A stretch of 64,000 nucleotides of DNA, from IMG/VR virus record IMGVR_UViG_3300042382_000444, positions 42,869 to 106,868 of that record. One strand, given 5' to 3'. Within the stretch, counting starts at the first letter, position 1. Every line of letters starts with the position of its first letter. Both the position numbers and the translations under genes were made by a program. The DNA is from a virus. The notes beneath the pieces were generated by a model that saw only the letters and a list, made by a program, of their open reading frames with translations, was not told where the DNA came from and made no database searches. This document shows positions 1 through 10,210 of the stretch, piece by piece.

Positions 1-2
1 GT

Positions 3-3000
3 GAATTAAAAATAGGTGATGTAGTTTCTGGCTCAAAAGAAGAAGTAGATAAATTTAATAAGCTTATAACAGACAGTATAGAAAAGGCTGATGGGAAAGA
101 ATTACCATCTTTTGATCCGGACGACGTTGACCACTTTGGCCTTATGCATTTCCTCCCTGCTGCAGACTCTGGACAAACTGGAAAACTTCCAGCCATATAT
201 CAGACACCAGATGGCGGCTACGTTTTAGGCTATCAGCATAAAGAGGATGGAAGATTCTATGTGGCTCAAGACTACCTTACGGTAGATGCTAACGGAAAAA
301 TGACTCCAACATCAAAAGTAACTCAAGTTTCTGACACGCAATCACCTGAAAGAGATTCTCAGAATTCTCACACTGGAGTCCCAACAGCCAAATCCTTAGA
401 CTCATATATGAATGCCTACGGTACTGATAACGTTGATGCTTCTCAAGCGGTGTCTACTGGTGGCAGTCACAAAGGTGTTGCAAAGCACTGGCAGAAAATG
501 ATGTTAGACACCAGGTACAGAGATATTGGTGGAAGAATGATTAGAGCATTCCCGACTTACATGTTATGGCTAATCGATGACAGCAACTTCTTTGCTGGCG
601 TTAAATTGTTTGACAATTTCTATGGACTTCAATCAATAATTGATTTTTCAATTGTCCAATCAGAAGATATTCTTGGCGATACCCTGATGCTTAGGTTGTC
701 TAATACTTATTCTAAATTATCTAGACCAGAATTAACATTGAATAGTATTATTAATACTGAAGGAGTGTTAAATAGCGGTACAACAAGTACTGAAATTAAA
801 TCAGCAGCAACAAACCTTTCGCAAGGAACAGCTGCAATTGTACAAACTTTGTTAAATAGAACAATGAATATTAAATCTCACATGAGTTCTAAGTATGTTA
901 CTGAAATAGAAAATATGAGATTAAAGCCAGGGGTAAGAGTCCACCTAAGAGCTGGTTATGGTTCAAATCCAAACTCATTACAAACTATATTTAACGGTGT
1001 TATTGCAGAAGTAGAACATGGTGAGATCATGACCATCATAGCTCAGTCAGATGCAGTTGAACTAAGTCCTATTATTAATAGTACGAAGAAAAAAGGTGAC
1101 AGCGGAAAAATTGATGGCGGGATAAACACTGGGCTCTGGATGTCAGAGCCAAGAGATTTGATGATAAGACTCTTGTCAATGGGTGCGTCAAGAATGAGGG
1201 AAGCTTTTGCACACGCAACACGTGGTGCAGTTTTCTCTGAAAACAAGTTTGGCATTAGACACTTTGGATCCATACTGTATGCTCCGCTATCGGCAGAAGA
1301 AGAACAAAAGGCAATGCAGTACAAGGCTAGTGTGGTTAATGCATTCAACGCGATTGCCAAGAACCCAGTCAGTGGAACCGCAGGGCTTGCCTGGAATTCC
1401 ACAGTCAATATAGCTACCGGTGGTACAGCGCAATTTTTAAACACAGGAATAAACGTAGGTTCAACTGGTGGTCTTTCTCCGTTGCAGGGCGTTACAGGCC
1501 TAGAAAGCGCTGGTGGAAGCGTTAGAACGCCAGTTGTGGGCGCAATGCAAACACTATGGGCTAACTTTAGCACGCAGAGAGATCTCGAGATATTCAAAAG
1601 AAACATCTATCCAGGCAATGGTGTCGGCGTTGCTCAGTTCCTTGGTGGGGACCTAGATGATGGCTGGTCAACTATGGCAAGCATGGATATCAGTATGATA
1701 GACAAAGAAAAGTTTGGCTACTTAGATAGACTAAGCAATAATACTTGGTCAGGATTAATAGATCAGTCTGGTAAGGGCGTTACAGATGCAGCAGAAGTAT
1801 TAGAAAAAACAACTGCAAATAATAAATTGGTAGACTCAAGTAACTCGATAGGGACTTCTAAGATAATAGCTGGAACAGCTGCTTTAGCTGTTGGTTATTT
1901 TGCTTCACCAGTAGCTGGTTTAGCTCTAGGTTCTGGGCTTTTAGGTTCGATGAACGGAAGAGGCCTTAGTAACATTATGAAAACAATGGGTCTTGTTTCA
2001 GACTTAGATGATGATATTTATGATGAAGTTTCTTTTAGGGCGCAAACTTACATGAGAAGTATCTGGGACATGTTTCAAATGTGCGCAAGATTATTGCCAA
2101 ACTATATTGTTGCCGTTAGACCCTTCGAAGATAGATCAACTATTTTTTACGGAAAACCACACTGGCTGTATACATCTGGTGTATTCCCAGTTTCAACAGG
2201 ATTCCCAAATGAGGAAAATGCAAGAACAAATGGTATTAATACACCTGGTTACATAAATCCTGATGATACTTTAAACGAAATTCTTTCTTCTGTAAATAAA
2301 AATACTGGTTCTACAGCAGATGCTATGTTTGCTGCAGGCAGCAAGGAAAGCACAGTAGCTGACAACATGGCTTCTATGGCTAAAGATATTATTTCTGGAA
2401 CAGGCATATTTGCTGCGGGTGGAAGATTGCGTGGAAAAGTAATAAATTTTGCTGACACAGAAAGACAAAAATATTACCACTACGATAAAATCGTTTCTAG
2501 ACTGCCAGTCAATAAGGGTAAAGTTCAAGTAGGCTTTCACTTGCCTTTTGCTAGCTCATCTAGATTAAACCCAACTTTAGGAGATAAAGAAGTAGATAGA
2601 AGAACCGCGTCAAAACAGATCGATGCTCCGATACAACAAGATCATAAACAAATTGATCAACTCCCTATAAGGTTTCGTTATCCGTTTTTTTCCAACAGAG
2701 CAAGTGGAACTTTACCTTCACTGGATTATGACAAAATTGTTAAAAGTGTCGAAGGTGAAGACGTACCAAAAATTATTTCTAACATAGTTCAAATTTCTTT
2801 ATTAGAAAAGTCTTTAGTAAGTAAAGAAAAAGACTCTGATACAACAGCACTAGTAAGCAGTAAGGAAGAGGGTGGTGAACCTACGCTGGACTTCAATTTT
2901 AATTTTGCAAGTAAGCTTCCATTTCTTGGCCTAGATCAACTCATGACCGATACAGCAGCCTTTGATCCATCAGGCATTTATGATCCAAAAGGAAAATTGG

Positions 3001-6000
3001 GCATAATCACGACATCAAGAACCGTGAGAATGCCATTGCCAGTTTTAGATATGCAGTCACAAACTGATATACAACTAACAAGCGGGGGTCAAACTGTACT
3101 ACTGGAAAATTTTGAAAAGTATTATGATGACCTAGATCCAGCATATGCTCTGCAAGATAAGTACAGGGCGGGAGGAGCCATGTTAGATTTTACCGAATGG
3201 GGAATGCCGGCTTCTGCAGAAGATGAACAGTTTTATATCGCCATGAGATGGCCATATAATCCACTAGAATCTAGATCGGCACGTGGATTTGATGAAAAAG
3301 CATCAGTAAATGTTAAGCAACAAGTACTGCAAGATTTTTTAAAGATGTACAACCTGAAAGAGGAAGACTTAGTTGGTAGCCCAGAAGAATACAAGAAGAG
3401 AAAAGTACTTGTATACAACCCAGAAAAGAAAGTGGCAGTTGTTTGTACTCCAGCTTATTTCTTATGGGGAGAGACTGAAGCAGACGGAGATGGAAGCAAT
3501 AAGATTGATGCAGTAATATCACCAGATGCTGCATACTTTCTTCATCTCTTAATTAACGATAAAGGCCAAATTCTTTCACCATTAGAAAATCTAGGAACTT
3601 TATCTCTCGAACAAGCCGATGGCAATGGAACAACTACAACAGCTGGACAATGGGAAGCCCTTGGAATGGCGGAGCAAAATCTCAAAGAGTGCATGTTCAC
3701 TTTTGTGCCAGATGGTACTCCAGTTGGAGTTGTAACAAGTGATTACAATCCAGCAAATCAATTTAGCTTTGGAACAGAAAGTTTTATACCAGGTAATGAT
3801 ACTTTCTTAATCGGATTCGGAGCTTTTAAAACTGCTGACGAGGGAAGAAGTTTGGAAGATCAAATAAATAATGGTTTTCTTCCCGCTGTAGTATTACCAG
3901 AAAATACTGGCGGACATCCTTCGTTAAGATCTAATAACCATAGCGGAATTCTTAGTGATGACTATACTTTCGATGATGTTATTTCTCTAAAAACATCAAT
4001 TGATTGGCAAAGAGAATGGAGCAGGGGCGGCAACTATCTTAAGTATTATGACAAAGTTTCAGCTGGAGATTATGAAAGTTTAAAGCAAGATAAATTAATA
4101 GAAAAATTAGAAGAAGATAAAAAAGATAAAACTTTTGAAAACTTTGTTAAAGTATATGACCCAATAGATTCAGTAAGCGTTACCGCAAGAGGTTTCTATG
4201 ACGAAAAATTTGACAGCACAGTCAAAACTATTGCCGGCAATGGAAGAAGAGTATACGAAGCCCAACAAATATGGGATCAATTTAGGTATGGTTATCATAA
4301 TTATGATTCAGTAAAAAATATTTTTTATCAGATGTTTAATCTCGACCCAGATGATGATACCGATTCCCAAGATCCATTGTTCGAACTTCTTACTGGTTCA
4401 GGAATTCAGGCGTTTGAAGAGTTTGGAGCAGATTCTAGAAGCTCAGAGTTTTCAACTTTACTTGGAGCAGACTGGGTCTCTACCTTAACCAGAGGAGAAG
4501 GCACTGCGGATAATTACCAATTTGGTACAGATGTAGCAGCTGCTATAGATATAGCAGTTAACGAATATGTTGATGGCGGGTTTGACGGATTTGATGAAAA
4601 TAGATCAAAAATTATAAATAAAGATAAAGGAATTATTGACGCCTATAATGCACTTGTTTATAAAAAAGTATCTGGAATTAGAAACCTTGTTAAGGGCCAC
4701 TTCGAAACATACGAATACGGACCTACACAAGAGGATGCTGATCCAGCAGCTGGAGCTGACAAATCTCCAGCAAAAAGTTCTACTAATGATTCTATCTTAG
4801 CCGATGTTATAAGTAAATTATCATTATCTAAAAAACCAGAAGATAAAGCAAAAGTATTATTGAGCAACATAAAAACTCCAAAACAATTGTTCTTGTTACT
4901 GGTTGGAATATTCAGGCAAAAACTATGGGCAGACCCATATGCAAGAGCCTGGGTTGTTTTAAGGCCAGACAAAAAACGTTTTAATCCAAGCACAGGAACT
5001 TCAATCTTAAATGCAGTTGTGCCAGTCACGGCTCCAGTTACAATTGCGTTCAATCTAGGAAGCGATGAAAATGATGACTGGAGCTTTAGATCCTTTGATA
5101 GAATATTTAATGCGTTTATTGACTATAACGCTGAATACGCAACAAACCCACAATCACTGATAAAGCTTCTTAAGGCCAATGCCAAAGAAGGAAGTAACGC
5201 TGGCAACTGGATAACTGGAGTCTTAGAAGACGTTGATAGTTTCTGGGATAGAAATATAGGACCAATTTTTACTGCGTTTGATGCAGCGTTGGGCAATCTC
5301 TTAAACATGTTTAGAATGTCTATGGCTCAAATGGGTTATGGACTAAATGAATTAGAAAACTTTACCAAGCAAGCAAACATTCTTAACAAAGCTTATAACG
5401 ATTCAATATACTACTCTCTTGGTAGACAAGGCACTCTACTCAGAGCTGTTGATAATCCATTTACTAGAGAGTATGGAGAACCTGTCGTAGAGGTTAGGGA
5501 ACCTTTCCAGAGATTGCACTACATCAGTTCATTCACTCATATTTTAAAAAATAATATTAAAGAAAACTTTAGTGGTGTAGCTACACAAATAACAGCTGTT
5601 TCAGATGGAAAATATCCAGTAACAGTTTCTTTGGATAAAGCTGCTCCACCAGAAAGACAAGTTGAAAAAACTGTTGAAACTGGAATTTATTTTGATAACG
5701 TTAAAGGCGAAGGAGTATGGGGAATACTACATCCGATATTCCATCCTCTCCAAACTGCTAGAGGAATTGCAAAAGCAGCTCAAGGAGATCCAGATGAATT
5801 AACCGCAAGAAGAGTAGCTCTTTCCCACCTTAAAGAATCTTTGAAAGATATATATGGTGGTGAAATAATTGTCATAGGCAACGCAGACATTAGACCACAT
5901 GACATAGTTTATCTTGCGGATGTTTATGAAAGAATGTATGGAATATTTGAAGTAGAACAAGTAGTACATCACTTTACTCCAGAAACTGGATTTGTTACTA

Positions 6001-7760
6001 GTATTACTCCAAATGCTTTTGTTACTGTCAACGATCCAGCTAGATGGTTCTTGTCATCTTGGATGGCATCTCAATTCAGTATGCAAAATTTAAGAAACGA
6101 CACTAGGTTGCTTTTAGCTAATAAGTCAAATAACTCTAGACTAACTATAAATGGTGACGTGTCAGTGGATAGATTAGGCGACATGCTTAAAGATCAAATG
6201 GTTGGCGGCATGCAATACACCCACGGACATTCCGCATTGCTAAAAGACATACAGGCTAATGCTTTAGCAGACTCAATGCCAGAGGGTGCTGAACAAATGA
6301 AGGCAATGATTGCAGCAAACACGGGTAGGCTAGAAGGCTCTGTAAAAAGCGCTGTCTTTGCCGGTTTGGTTATGCCTGCAATAACAGCTACAGCAACAGT
6401 TGGTGCAACTATGTTGGGAGGCCCTATAGCTGGTGCAGCTGTTGCAGCAGGACTTTCTTTGGCAACCGATGGTGCTTGGAACGCGTGGAAGTGGGTAAGG
6501 GACAATGTTCTAGACCAGCATGGTTGTTATATCCAGTACTTGTCAAAGAATGGGCAACCGATGGATGCAGGTTTGTCGAACTTCCAGGGCATGGTTGTTG
6601 GTAAATACCACTCAATAAAACTTCTTCCTGGCCTTCTTAACGTAAGAACAAAAACTAAATCTATTGAAGGCAATGCCTTCATAAGATCAGATGACTTGTT
6701 AAAGAATATGGGTTGGAAAGAAAAAGAAATAGGTGATCTTGTCAGATATATAAGTTTAGAAAATGCAATTGTTCACTCTCAATTGTTAAAGTATTCTGGA
6801 TTAGGGCCAGAAAAGACAGGCCTTAATCAATACTTTAAGACTATCGTTTATGTAAAGCATGTAGTTGACGGTGACACCATAGATGTTATAGATGTATTAA
6901 GTGGATCTAACGAAACATATCGTGAATATAGAGTAAGATTTGACGGAGTTGACACTTCAGAATTGCAAAAAAATAATGTTTCAAAAGATGTTGGAATAAT
7001 AGATGTCAACTCAACAGCTTCAAAAGGTTTGTTCTTTACAAAAGCAGCATTAGAGGGCAGACTAATAGTTCTTAGAGTAAGTCCAAACAATGCTACAATG
7101 ATACTCACCGCAGATGATTTAGAAGCAGGTGCACTAGTTAACAATAGAGTCAACTATGCAACTTCAAGAAGAAGTGAAAAATGGGGTAACAGCGGACCTG
7201 AAAGATATATGGCGTCCGTATTTTACAAGACCGACGCAGAAAGCTATGCCGCCATTAAGAACCAGATAAGGTCAATATTCCTAGCAATACCAGGGACAAC
7301 AGACGATACTCTTGCTTACGTAAAAAATAAAGCAAAAGAATTAATAAGCCCAGAATCTGTGATCTATACTAGATTTGATCAGCTATACGCAGCTACCTTA
7401 ACTGTACAAAACCTTATCAGAGACTCCCTTCCTACTTATGGTACTCAAAAAACTGCAATCCACTTTGAAACAAGTGGAGAGACCGATCCACTAAACGGAC
7501 TGAGCAACATAGAAATAAGAGCCTATGATGCCCTTGTTGATATGTTAGTTCTATTAAAGATTTATAATAAAGCTTCAGAATGGCCAATGGCTGAGTGGGA
7601 CGAGTACTATGAGGATGGAACTCCAGTAACACTTAACTGGGAATTAATCACAAATGGATTGGGTAAGGTTTACACAGCAGGGTTAAATCTCGTGAGTGGG
7701 CCAGCAATGGTTGGCGTAGACAAAATGGTTCCAACTTTCAAAAAAGTATTAGGTGAATAA
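3..7760 (+). CDS. Giant baseplate hub protein with C-terminal SNase-like domain (5' partial)
   Basis: The frame is open from base 3 with no stop, so the gene starts upstream of the window; about 2585 codons are visible and the ATG at 144 is only an internal Met. Around 900-1050 the text RVHLRAGYG...IFNGVIAEVE resembles hub/gpD-type tail proteins, and around 5870-6040 (IRPHDIVYLADVYERMYGIFEVEQVVHHFTPETGF, quoted only as its key words IRPHD, GIFEVEQVVHHF) is the typical late hub segment. Bases 6840-7230 encode a staphylococcal-nuclease fold: VDGDT, RVRFDGVDTSE and ERYMASVFY match the catalytic D, R, D-T-E and R positions. Hydrophobic Ala/Gly segments occur near 1860-1950 and 6350-6470. The next gene overlaps no more than a few bases. 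Hub role is inferred from context; the nuclease domain is read directly from motifs. The large unassigned middle could hold further modules. Confidence 0.8.
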   Translation, partial: ELKIGDVVSGSKEEVDKFNKLITDSIEKADGKELPSFDPDDVDHFGLMHFLPAADSGQTGKLPAIYQTPDGGYVLGYQHKEDGRFYVAQDYLTVDANGKMTPTSKVTQVSDTQSPERDSQNSHTGVPTAKSLDSYMNAYGTDNVDASQAVSTGGSHKGVAKHWQKMMLDTRYRDIGGRMIRAFPTYMLWLIDDSNFFAGVKLFDNFYGLQSIIDFSIVQSEDILGDTLMLRLSNTYSKLSRPELTLNSIINTEGVLNSGTTSTEIKSAATNLSQGTAAIVQTLLNRTMNIKSHMSSKYVTEIENMRLKPGVRVHLRAGYGSNPNSLQTIFNGVIAEVEHGEIMTIIAQSDAVELSPIINSTKKKGDSGKIDGGINTGLWMSEPRDLMIRLLSMGASRMREAFAHATRGAVFSENKFGIRHFGSILYAPLSAEEEQKAMQYKASVVNAFNAIAKNPVSGTAGLAWNSTVNIATGGTAQFLNTGINVGSTGGLSPLQGVTGLESAGGSVRTPVVGAMQTLWANFSTQRDLEIFKRNIYPGNGVGVAQFLGGDLDDGWSTMASMDISMIDKEKFGYLDRLSNNTWSGLIDQSGKGVTDAAEVLEKTTANNKLVDSSNSIGTSKIIAGTAALAVGYFASPVAGLALGSGLLGSMNGRGLSNIMKTMGLVSDLDDDIYDEVSFRAQTYMRSIWDMFQMCARLLPNYIVAVRPFEDRSTIFYGKPHWLYTSGVFPVSTGFPNEENARTNGINTPGYINPDDTLNEILSSVNKNTGSTADAMFAAGSKESTVADNMASMAKDIISGTGIFAAGGRLRGKVINFADTERQKYYHYDKIVSRLPVNKGKVQVGFHLPFASSSRLNPTLGDKEVDRRTASKQIDAPIQQDHKQIDQLPIRFRYPFFSNRASGTLPSLDYDKIVKSVEGEDVPKIISNIVQISLLEKSLVSKEKDSDTTALVSSKEEGGEPTLDFNFNFASKLPFLGLDQLMTDTAAFDPSGIYDPKGKLGIITTSRTVRMPLPVLDMQSQTDIQLTSGGQTVLLENFEKYYDDLDPAYALQDKYRAGGAMLDFTEWGMPASAEDEQFYIAMRWPYNPLESRSARGFDEKASVNVKQQVLQDFLKMYNLKEEDLVGSPEEYKKRKVLVYNPEKKVAVVCTPAYFLWGETEADGDGSNKIDAVISPDAAYFLHLLINDKGQILSPLENLGTLSLEQADGNGTTTTAGQWEALGMAEQNLKECMFTFVPDGTPVGVVTSDYNPANQFSFGTESFIPGNDTFLIGFGAFKTADEGRSLEDQINNGFLPAVVLPENTGGHPSLRSNNHSGILSDDYTFDDVISLKTSIDWQREWSRGGNYLKYYDKVSAGDYESLKQDKLIEKLEEDKKDKTFENFVKVYDPIDSVSVTARGFYDEKFDSTVKTIAGNGRRVYEAQQIWDQFRYGYHNYDSVKNIFYQMFNLDPDDDTDSQDPLFELLTGSGIQAFEEFGADSRSSEFSTLLGADWVSTLTRGEGTADNYQFGTDVAAAIDIAVNEYVDGGFDGFDENRSKIINKDKGIIDAYNALVYKKVSGIRNLVKGHFETYEYGPTQEDADPAAGADKSPAKSSTNDSILADVISKLSLSKKPEDKAKVLLSNIKTPKQLFLLLVGIFRQKLWADPYARAWVVLRPDKKRFNPSTGTSILNAVVPVTAPVTIAFNLGSDENDDWSFRSFDRIFNAFIDYNAEYATNPQSLIKLLKANAKEGSNAGNWITGVLEDVDSFWDRNIGPIFTAFDAALGNLLNMFRMSMAQMGYGLNELENFTKQANILNKAYNDSIYYSLGRQGTLLRAVDNPFTREYGEPVVEVREPFQRLHYISSFTHILKNNIKENFSGVATQITAVSDGKYPVTVSLDKAAPPERQVEKTVETGIYFDNVKGEGVWGILHPIFHPLQTARGIAKAAQGDPDELTARRVALSHLKESLKDIYGGEIIVIGNADIRPHDIVYLADVYERMYGIFEVEQVVHHFTPETGFVTSITPNAFVTVNDPARWFLSSWMASQFSMQNLRNDTRLLLANKSNNSRLTINGDVSVDRLGDMLKDQMVGGMQYTHGHSALLKDIQANALADSMPEGAEQMKAMIAANTGRLEGSVKSAVFAGLVMPAITATATVGATMLGGPIAGAAVAAGLSLATDGAWNAWKWVRDNVLDQHGCYIQYLSKNGQPMDAGLSNFQGMVVGKYHSIKLLPGLLNVRTKTKSIEGNAFIRSDDLLKNMGWKEKEIGDLVRYISLENAIVHSQLLKYSGLGPEKTGLNQYFKTIVYVKHVVDGDTIDVIDVLSGSNETYREYRVRFDGVDTSELQKNNVSKDVGIIDVNSTASKGLFFTKAALEGRLIVLRVSPNNATMILTADDLEAGALVNNRVNYATSRRSEKWGNSGPERYMASVFYKTDAESYAAIKNQIRSIFLAIPGTTDDTLAYVKNKAKELISPESVIYTRFDQLYAATLTVQNLIRDSLPTYGTQKTAIHFETSGETDPLNGLSNIEIRAYDALVDMLVLLKIYNKASEWPMAEWDEYYEDGTPVTLNWELITNGLGKVYTAGLNLVSGPAMVGVDKMVPTFKKVLGE

Positions 7761-7761
7761 T

Positions 7762-9831
7762 ATGTCAGATACAGGAATAAATTCTTCAGACCTAGGCAGT
7801 ACAGCAAGTATTGCAAACAAAATAGGTGAATCATTCTATCCAAATGGAGAGGTTGTAATAACTGGCACAACAATGTCCAGGCAGCCATACGAAGATAGAA
7901 GCTTAAGAAGCGCTGACCCAGTAAAGATAATTCAAGGCGATGGTCTTTACAGGAATCCAGCTTTTGCTATTAATGCATATGCGCAAAGCACCCAGTCAGC
8001 AATGCACGGAATAGTGGCATCAATGTCCGATTTAAATGATGATATAAAAATAGCTGATCCAAATGACCCAAGAGGAACTCCACTAACTGGGGCAGCAGCA
8101 AAGATGGAAATAGCTAAGAACTCCATGTTAGTAACAGGATATGCTCCTAGTGGTTTTTCTGAATCAATCAGAGCATTAAATAATAGCGTTATTAATAGCA
8201 CTGTACAACCAACAGATTCAGACCTAGCATATGTGACCAGCGAAATGGGAGCTACTGTAGCAGAAAAAACTTCAGGTTACATTCCTTCTTCAGAGCCAGG
8301 AATGGTTTTGAATGGAGGGTCTAGAGCTATCGCTTTAGATTCTTTGTTAAGTGATCAAGAAAAAGAAGTGTATGCAACTAAGGTAGCTCAGCTAAATAAT
8401 AAAGCAAACTTTAAGGGTTCAGTTAGTGCATTCACTATAGATTTTAATACAAATGAAAAAGGACAAAATCTTTCAAGTCTTGGTTTTGCAATAAATCAAG
8501 AACCAAGTTATATATCTGGTTCGATGCAAGCTCTACCTATTGATTCGAATCTTTTGGGTAGCGGAAAAAAAGTATGCCACATATCAGCAGCGCTAATAGA
8601 GATGATGCTCCAAGTGACTAATACAATGTATATACAAGGTGGAACTGGTGTTAGAACTTTAGTTGGTCCAAATTTTTCTTTACTTACTGCAGAAAACAAC
8701 AGTGTAAGCGACCACGCATTTGGTAGAGGTTTTGATATTATGGCTGTTGGGAATTCAGCTATTCCAGTAACTGCATTGTCAAAGAACATAGATACATATA
8801 GACAAGGGCTACACTTGCTTTTGACTACATTAAATGGACTAACACAAGACTTACACCCAGACCTAATAGTGGTTCATGATCAATTGATGGTTGAGCTAGG
8901 AATAGCTGAAAGTGGCTTAGAAGGGGCTAATGCAGCGGTTAGAACAAAGTATCCAAACCTAGGTAAATTTGTTAACTTTGCTGTTGACTCAAGCCATAGA
9001 GACCACATACATGTTAGCTTTTCTCCACAAAGAGCTGGGTCATTTATAACTCCAGAAATAGCAACTGCAATAACTGGCGTTAGCTTTACCGCAGAAGATG
9101 CAAAAGGCGGGATAAGCATGGATAAATTTAAACAAAATTTCTTTGGCAAACCCAATGCTTCTCTAAGCACAGATGAACTCATGGCACTCTTGTCTACATC
9201 TGGTTTGTTTAGTCTTGAAGTGTCTGCAATATTTACTGCAATAGCTGAAAGAGAAGCAAGAATTAGGCCAGCTGCCATTAATACAACACGTCCTTCTGAT
9301 TTTTCTGTTGGCTTGTTCCAAATAAACTTATTAGAAAAAGCACACGGCACCAAAACATTTTACCTAAAGTACAATGCATCTGGACAACCGGAAGACAGCA
9401 CCGTTTTAGGTTTCAAATTGGCTTACTCAATTGACTCAGATAATAATCCAAAAACACTAGCTAGCAAAGTGATGAACCAAGCAACTCAAGCTACTGTCGA
9501 TCAAAGGGTATGGATACCCTACAACCAAGCCTGGATGTTAGGTGTAACTGCAGTCGGATCGGTAAGGGTTGCCCAAGTAATTAAAAAAAATAATCCAATT
9601 GACGAATACTGCTTTCACCCATGGGGAGATTATGGAACTGAATACGTTCCAGGTTTTATATTTAAAACAAAATTCTCTACCGCATTGTCAGTTTATTTGA
9701 ATAGAGGCGGAACAGATGCTAATTTAAGAAAATGGATTAGAACAAACATACCACAGAAATCAAGAGCCTATTCATACATAGAAGGATGGATGGGTGGTTC
9801 CGTGTATAAAGAAGATGGAAGCGTATTGTAG
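7762..9831 (+). CDS. Tail lysin: M15-like peptidase plus lytic transglycosylase domain
   Basis: 689 aa. The ATG at 7762 is preferred over the GTG at 7753 because AGGTGA (7751-7756) sits 5 nt before it. Around residues 314-325 is SDHAFGRGFDI, the SxHxxGxxxD zinc motif of M15/VanY-type peptidases, and near 410 is HRDHIHVSF, the matching HxH ligand. Near residues 494-522 the text AEREARIRP...SVGLFQIN is the catalytic-Glu and GLFQIN signature of lysozyme-like/SLT transglycosylases. The protein therefore appears able to cut both peptide and glycan parts of peptidoglycan. Lying between the hub and the spike OB-fold gene, it is most likely a tail-tip enzyme for local wall penetration, separate from the endolysin at 58580. 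Activity of either domain is inferred. Confidence 0.75.
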   Translation: MSDTGINSSDLGSTASIANKIGESFYPNGEVVITGTTMSRQPYEDRSLRSADPVKIIQGDGLYRNPAFAINAYAQSTQSAMHGIVASMSDLNDDIKIADPNDPRGTPLTGAAAKMEIAKNSMLVTGYAPSGFSESIRALNNSVINSTVQPTDSDLAYVTSEMGATVAEKTSGYIPSSEPGMVLNGGSRAIALDSLLSDQEKEVYATKVAQLNNKANFKGSVSAFTIDFNTNEKGQNLSSLGFAINQEPSYISGSMQALPIDSNLLGSGKKVCHISAALIEMMLQVTNTMYIQGGTGVRTLVGPNFSLLTAENNSVSDHAFGRGFDIMAVGNSAIPVTALSKNIDTYRQGLHLLLTTLNGLTQDLHPDLIVVHDQLMVELGIAESGLEGANAAVRTKYPNLGKFVNFAVDSSHRDHIHVSFSPQRAGSFITPEIATAITGVSFTAEDAKGGISMDKFKQNFFGKPNASLSTDELMALLSTSGLFSLEVSAIFTAIAEREARIRPAAINTTRPSDFSVGLFQINLLEKAHGTKTFYLKYNASGQPEDSTVLGFKLAYSIDSDNNPKTLASKVMNQATQATVDQRVWIPYNQAWMLGVTAVGSVRVAQVIKKNNPIDEYCFHPWGDYGTEYVPGFIFKTKFSTALSVYLNRGGTDANLRKWIRTNIPQKSRAYSYIEGWMGGSVYKEDGSVL

Positions 9832-9842
9832 GAGGAAATATT

Positions 9843-10205
9843 ATGGCATTAAATTATCCAAAGTTTGATAAAAGAATTACTGATAGAATAGATGAAGCTT
9901 CTTTTAAGCAATCAAAGAATAGACCAGGTACAGTAATGGCTTACAATTCAGGACATAATACTGCAACAGTTATGGTCGACGAAAAGTACTCTGACCTTAT
10001 TGGTAATATGCTTTCTAACGTACCATGCCCATTTGTGTATGGTGTTCAAACGGTCGCTCCAGCCCCAGGCACACGCTGTCTCATAGGCTTTAGAGACGCA
10101 GAAGAAAAGGAACCGTATGTCTTGATGTATTTTAATGACATTCATTCCCATAAAAATATTAGAAATACCTCGATAGACACTGGCATACCAAAGTTTATGG
10201 TTTAA
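9843..10205 (+). CDS. Baseplate spike OB-fold protein (gp5/gpV-like)
   Basis: 120 aa, preceded by a strong AGGAGG-type ribosome site just after the previous stop. The core from about residue 27 (RPGTVMAYNSGHNTATVMVD) through VPCPFVYGVQTVAPAPGTRCLIGF to EPYVLMYF has the beta pattern of the OB-fold found in gp5/gpV spike proteins, where a short barrel joins the hub to the membrane-piercing needle. No lysozyme domain is present; that activity seems to be in the neighbour upstream. Assignment rests on pattern and on its place between hub/lysin and gp25. Confidence 0.6.
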   Translation: MALNYPKFDKRITDRIDEASFKQSKNRPGTVMAYNSGHNTATVMVDEKYSDLIGNMLSNVPCPFVYGVQTVAPAPGTRCLIGFRDAEEKEPYVLMYFNDIHSHKNIRNTSIDTGIPKFMV

Positions 10206-10210
10206 TTATT

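Noticed and set aside
1043-6615. Several open frames of 60-190 codons on the minus strand inside the hub gene
   Set aside because: They have no ribosome sites, lie wholly within a long coding frame with recognisable domains, and their translations show no family features.
7753-7761. GTG start for the tail lysin
   Set aside because: The ATG at 7762 has AGGTGA at proper distance, while the GTG lies within that site.
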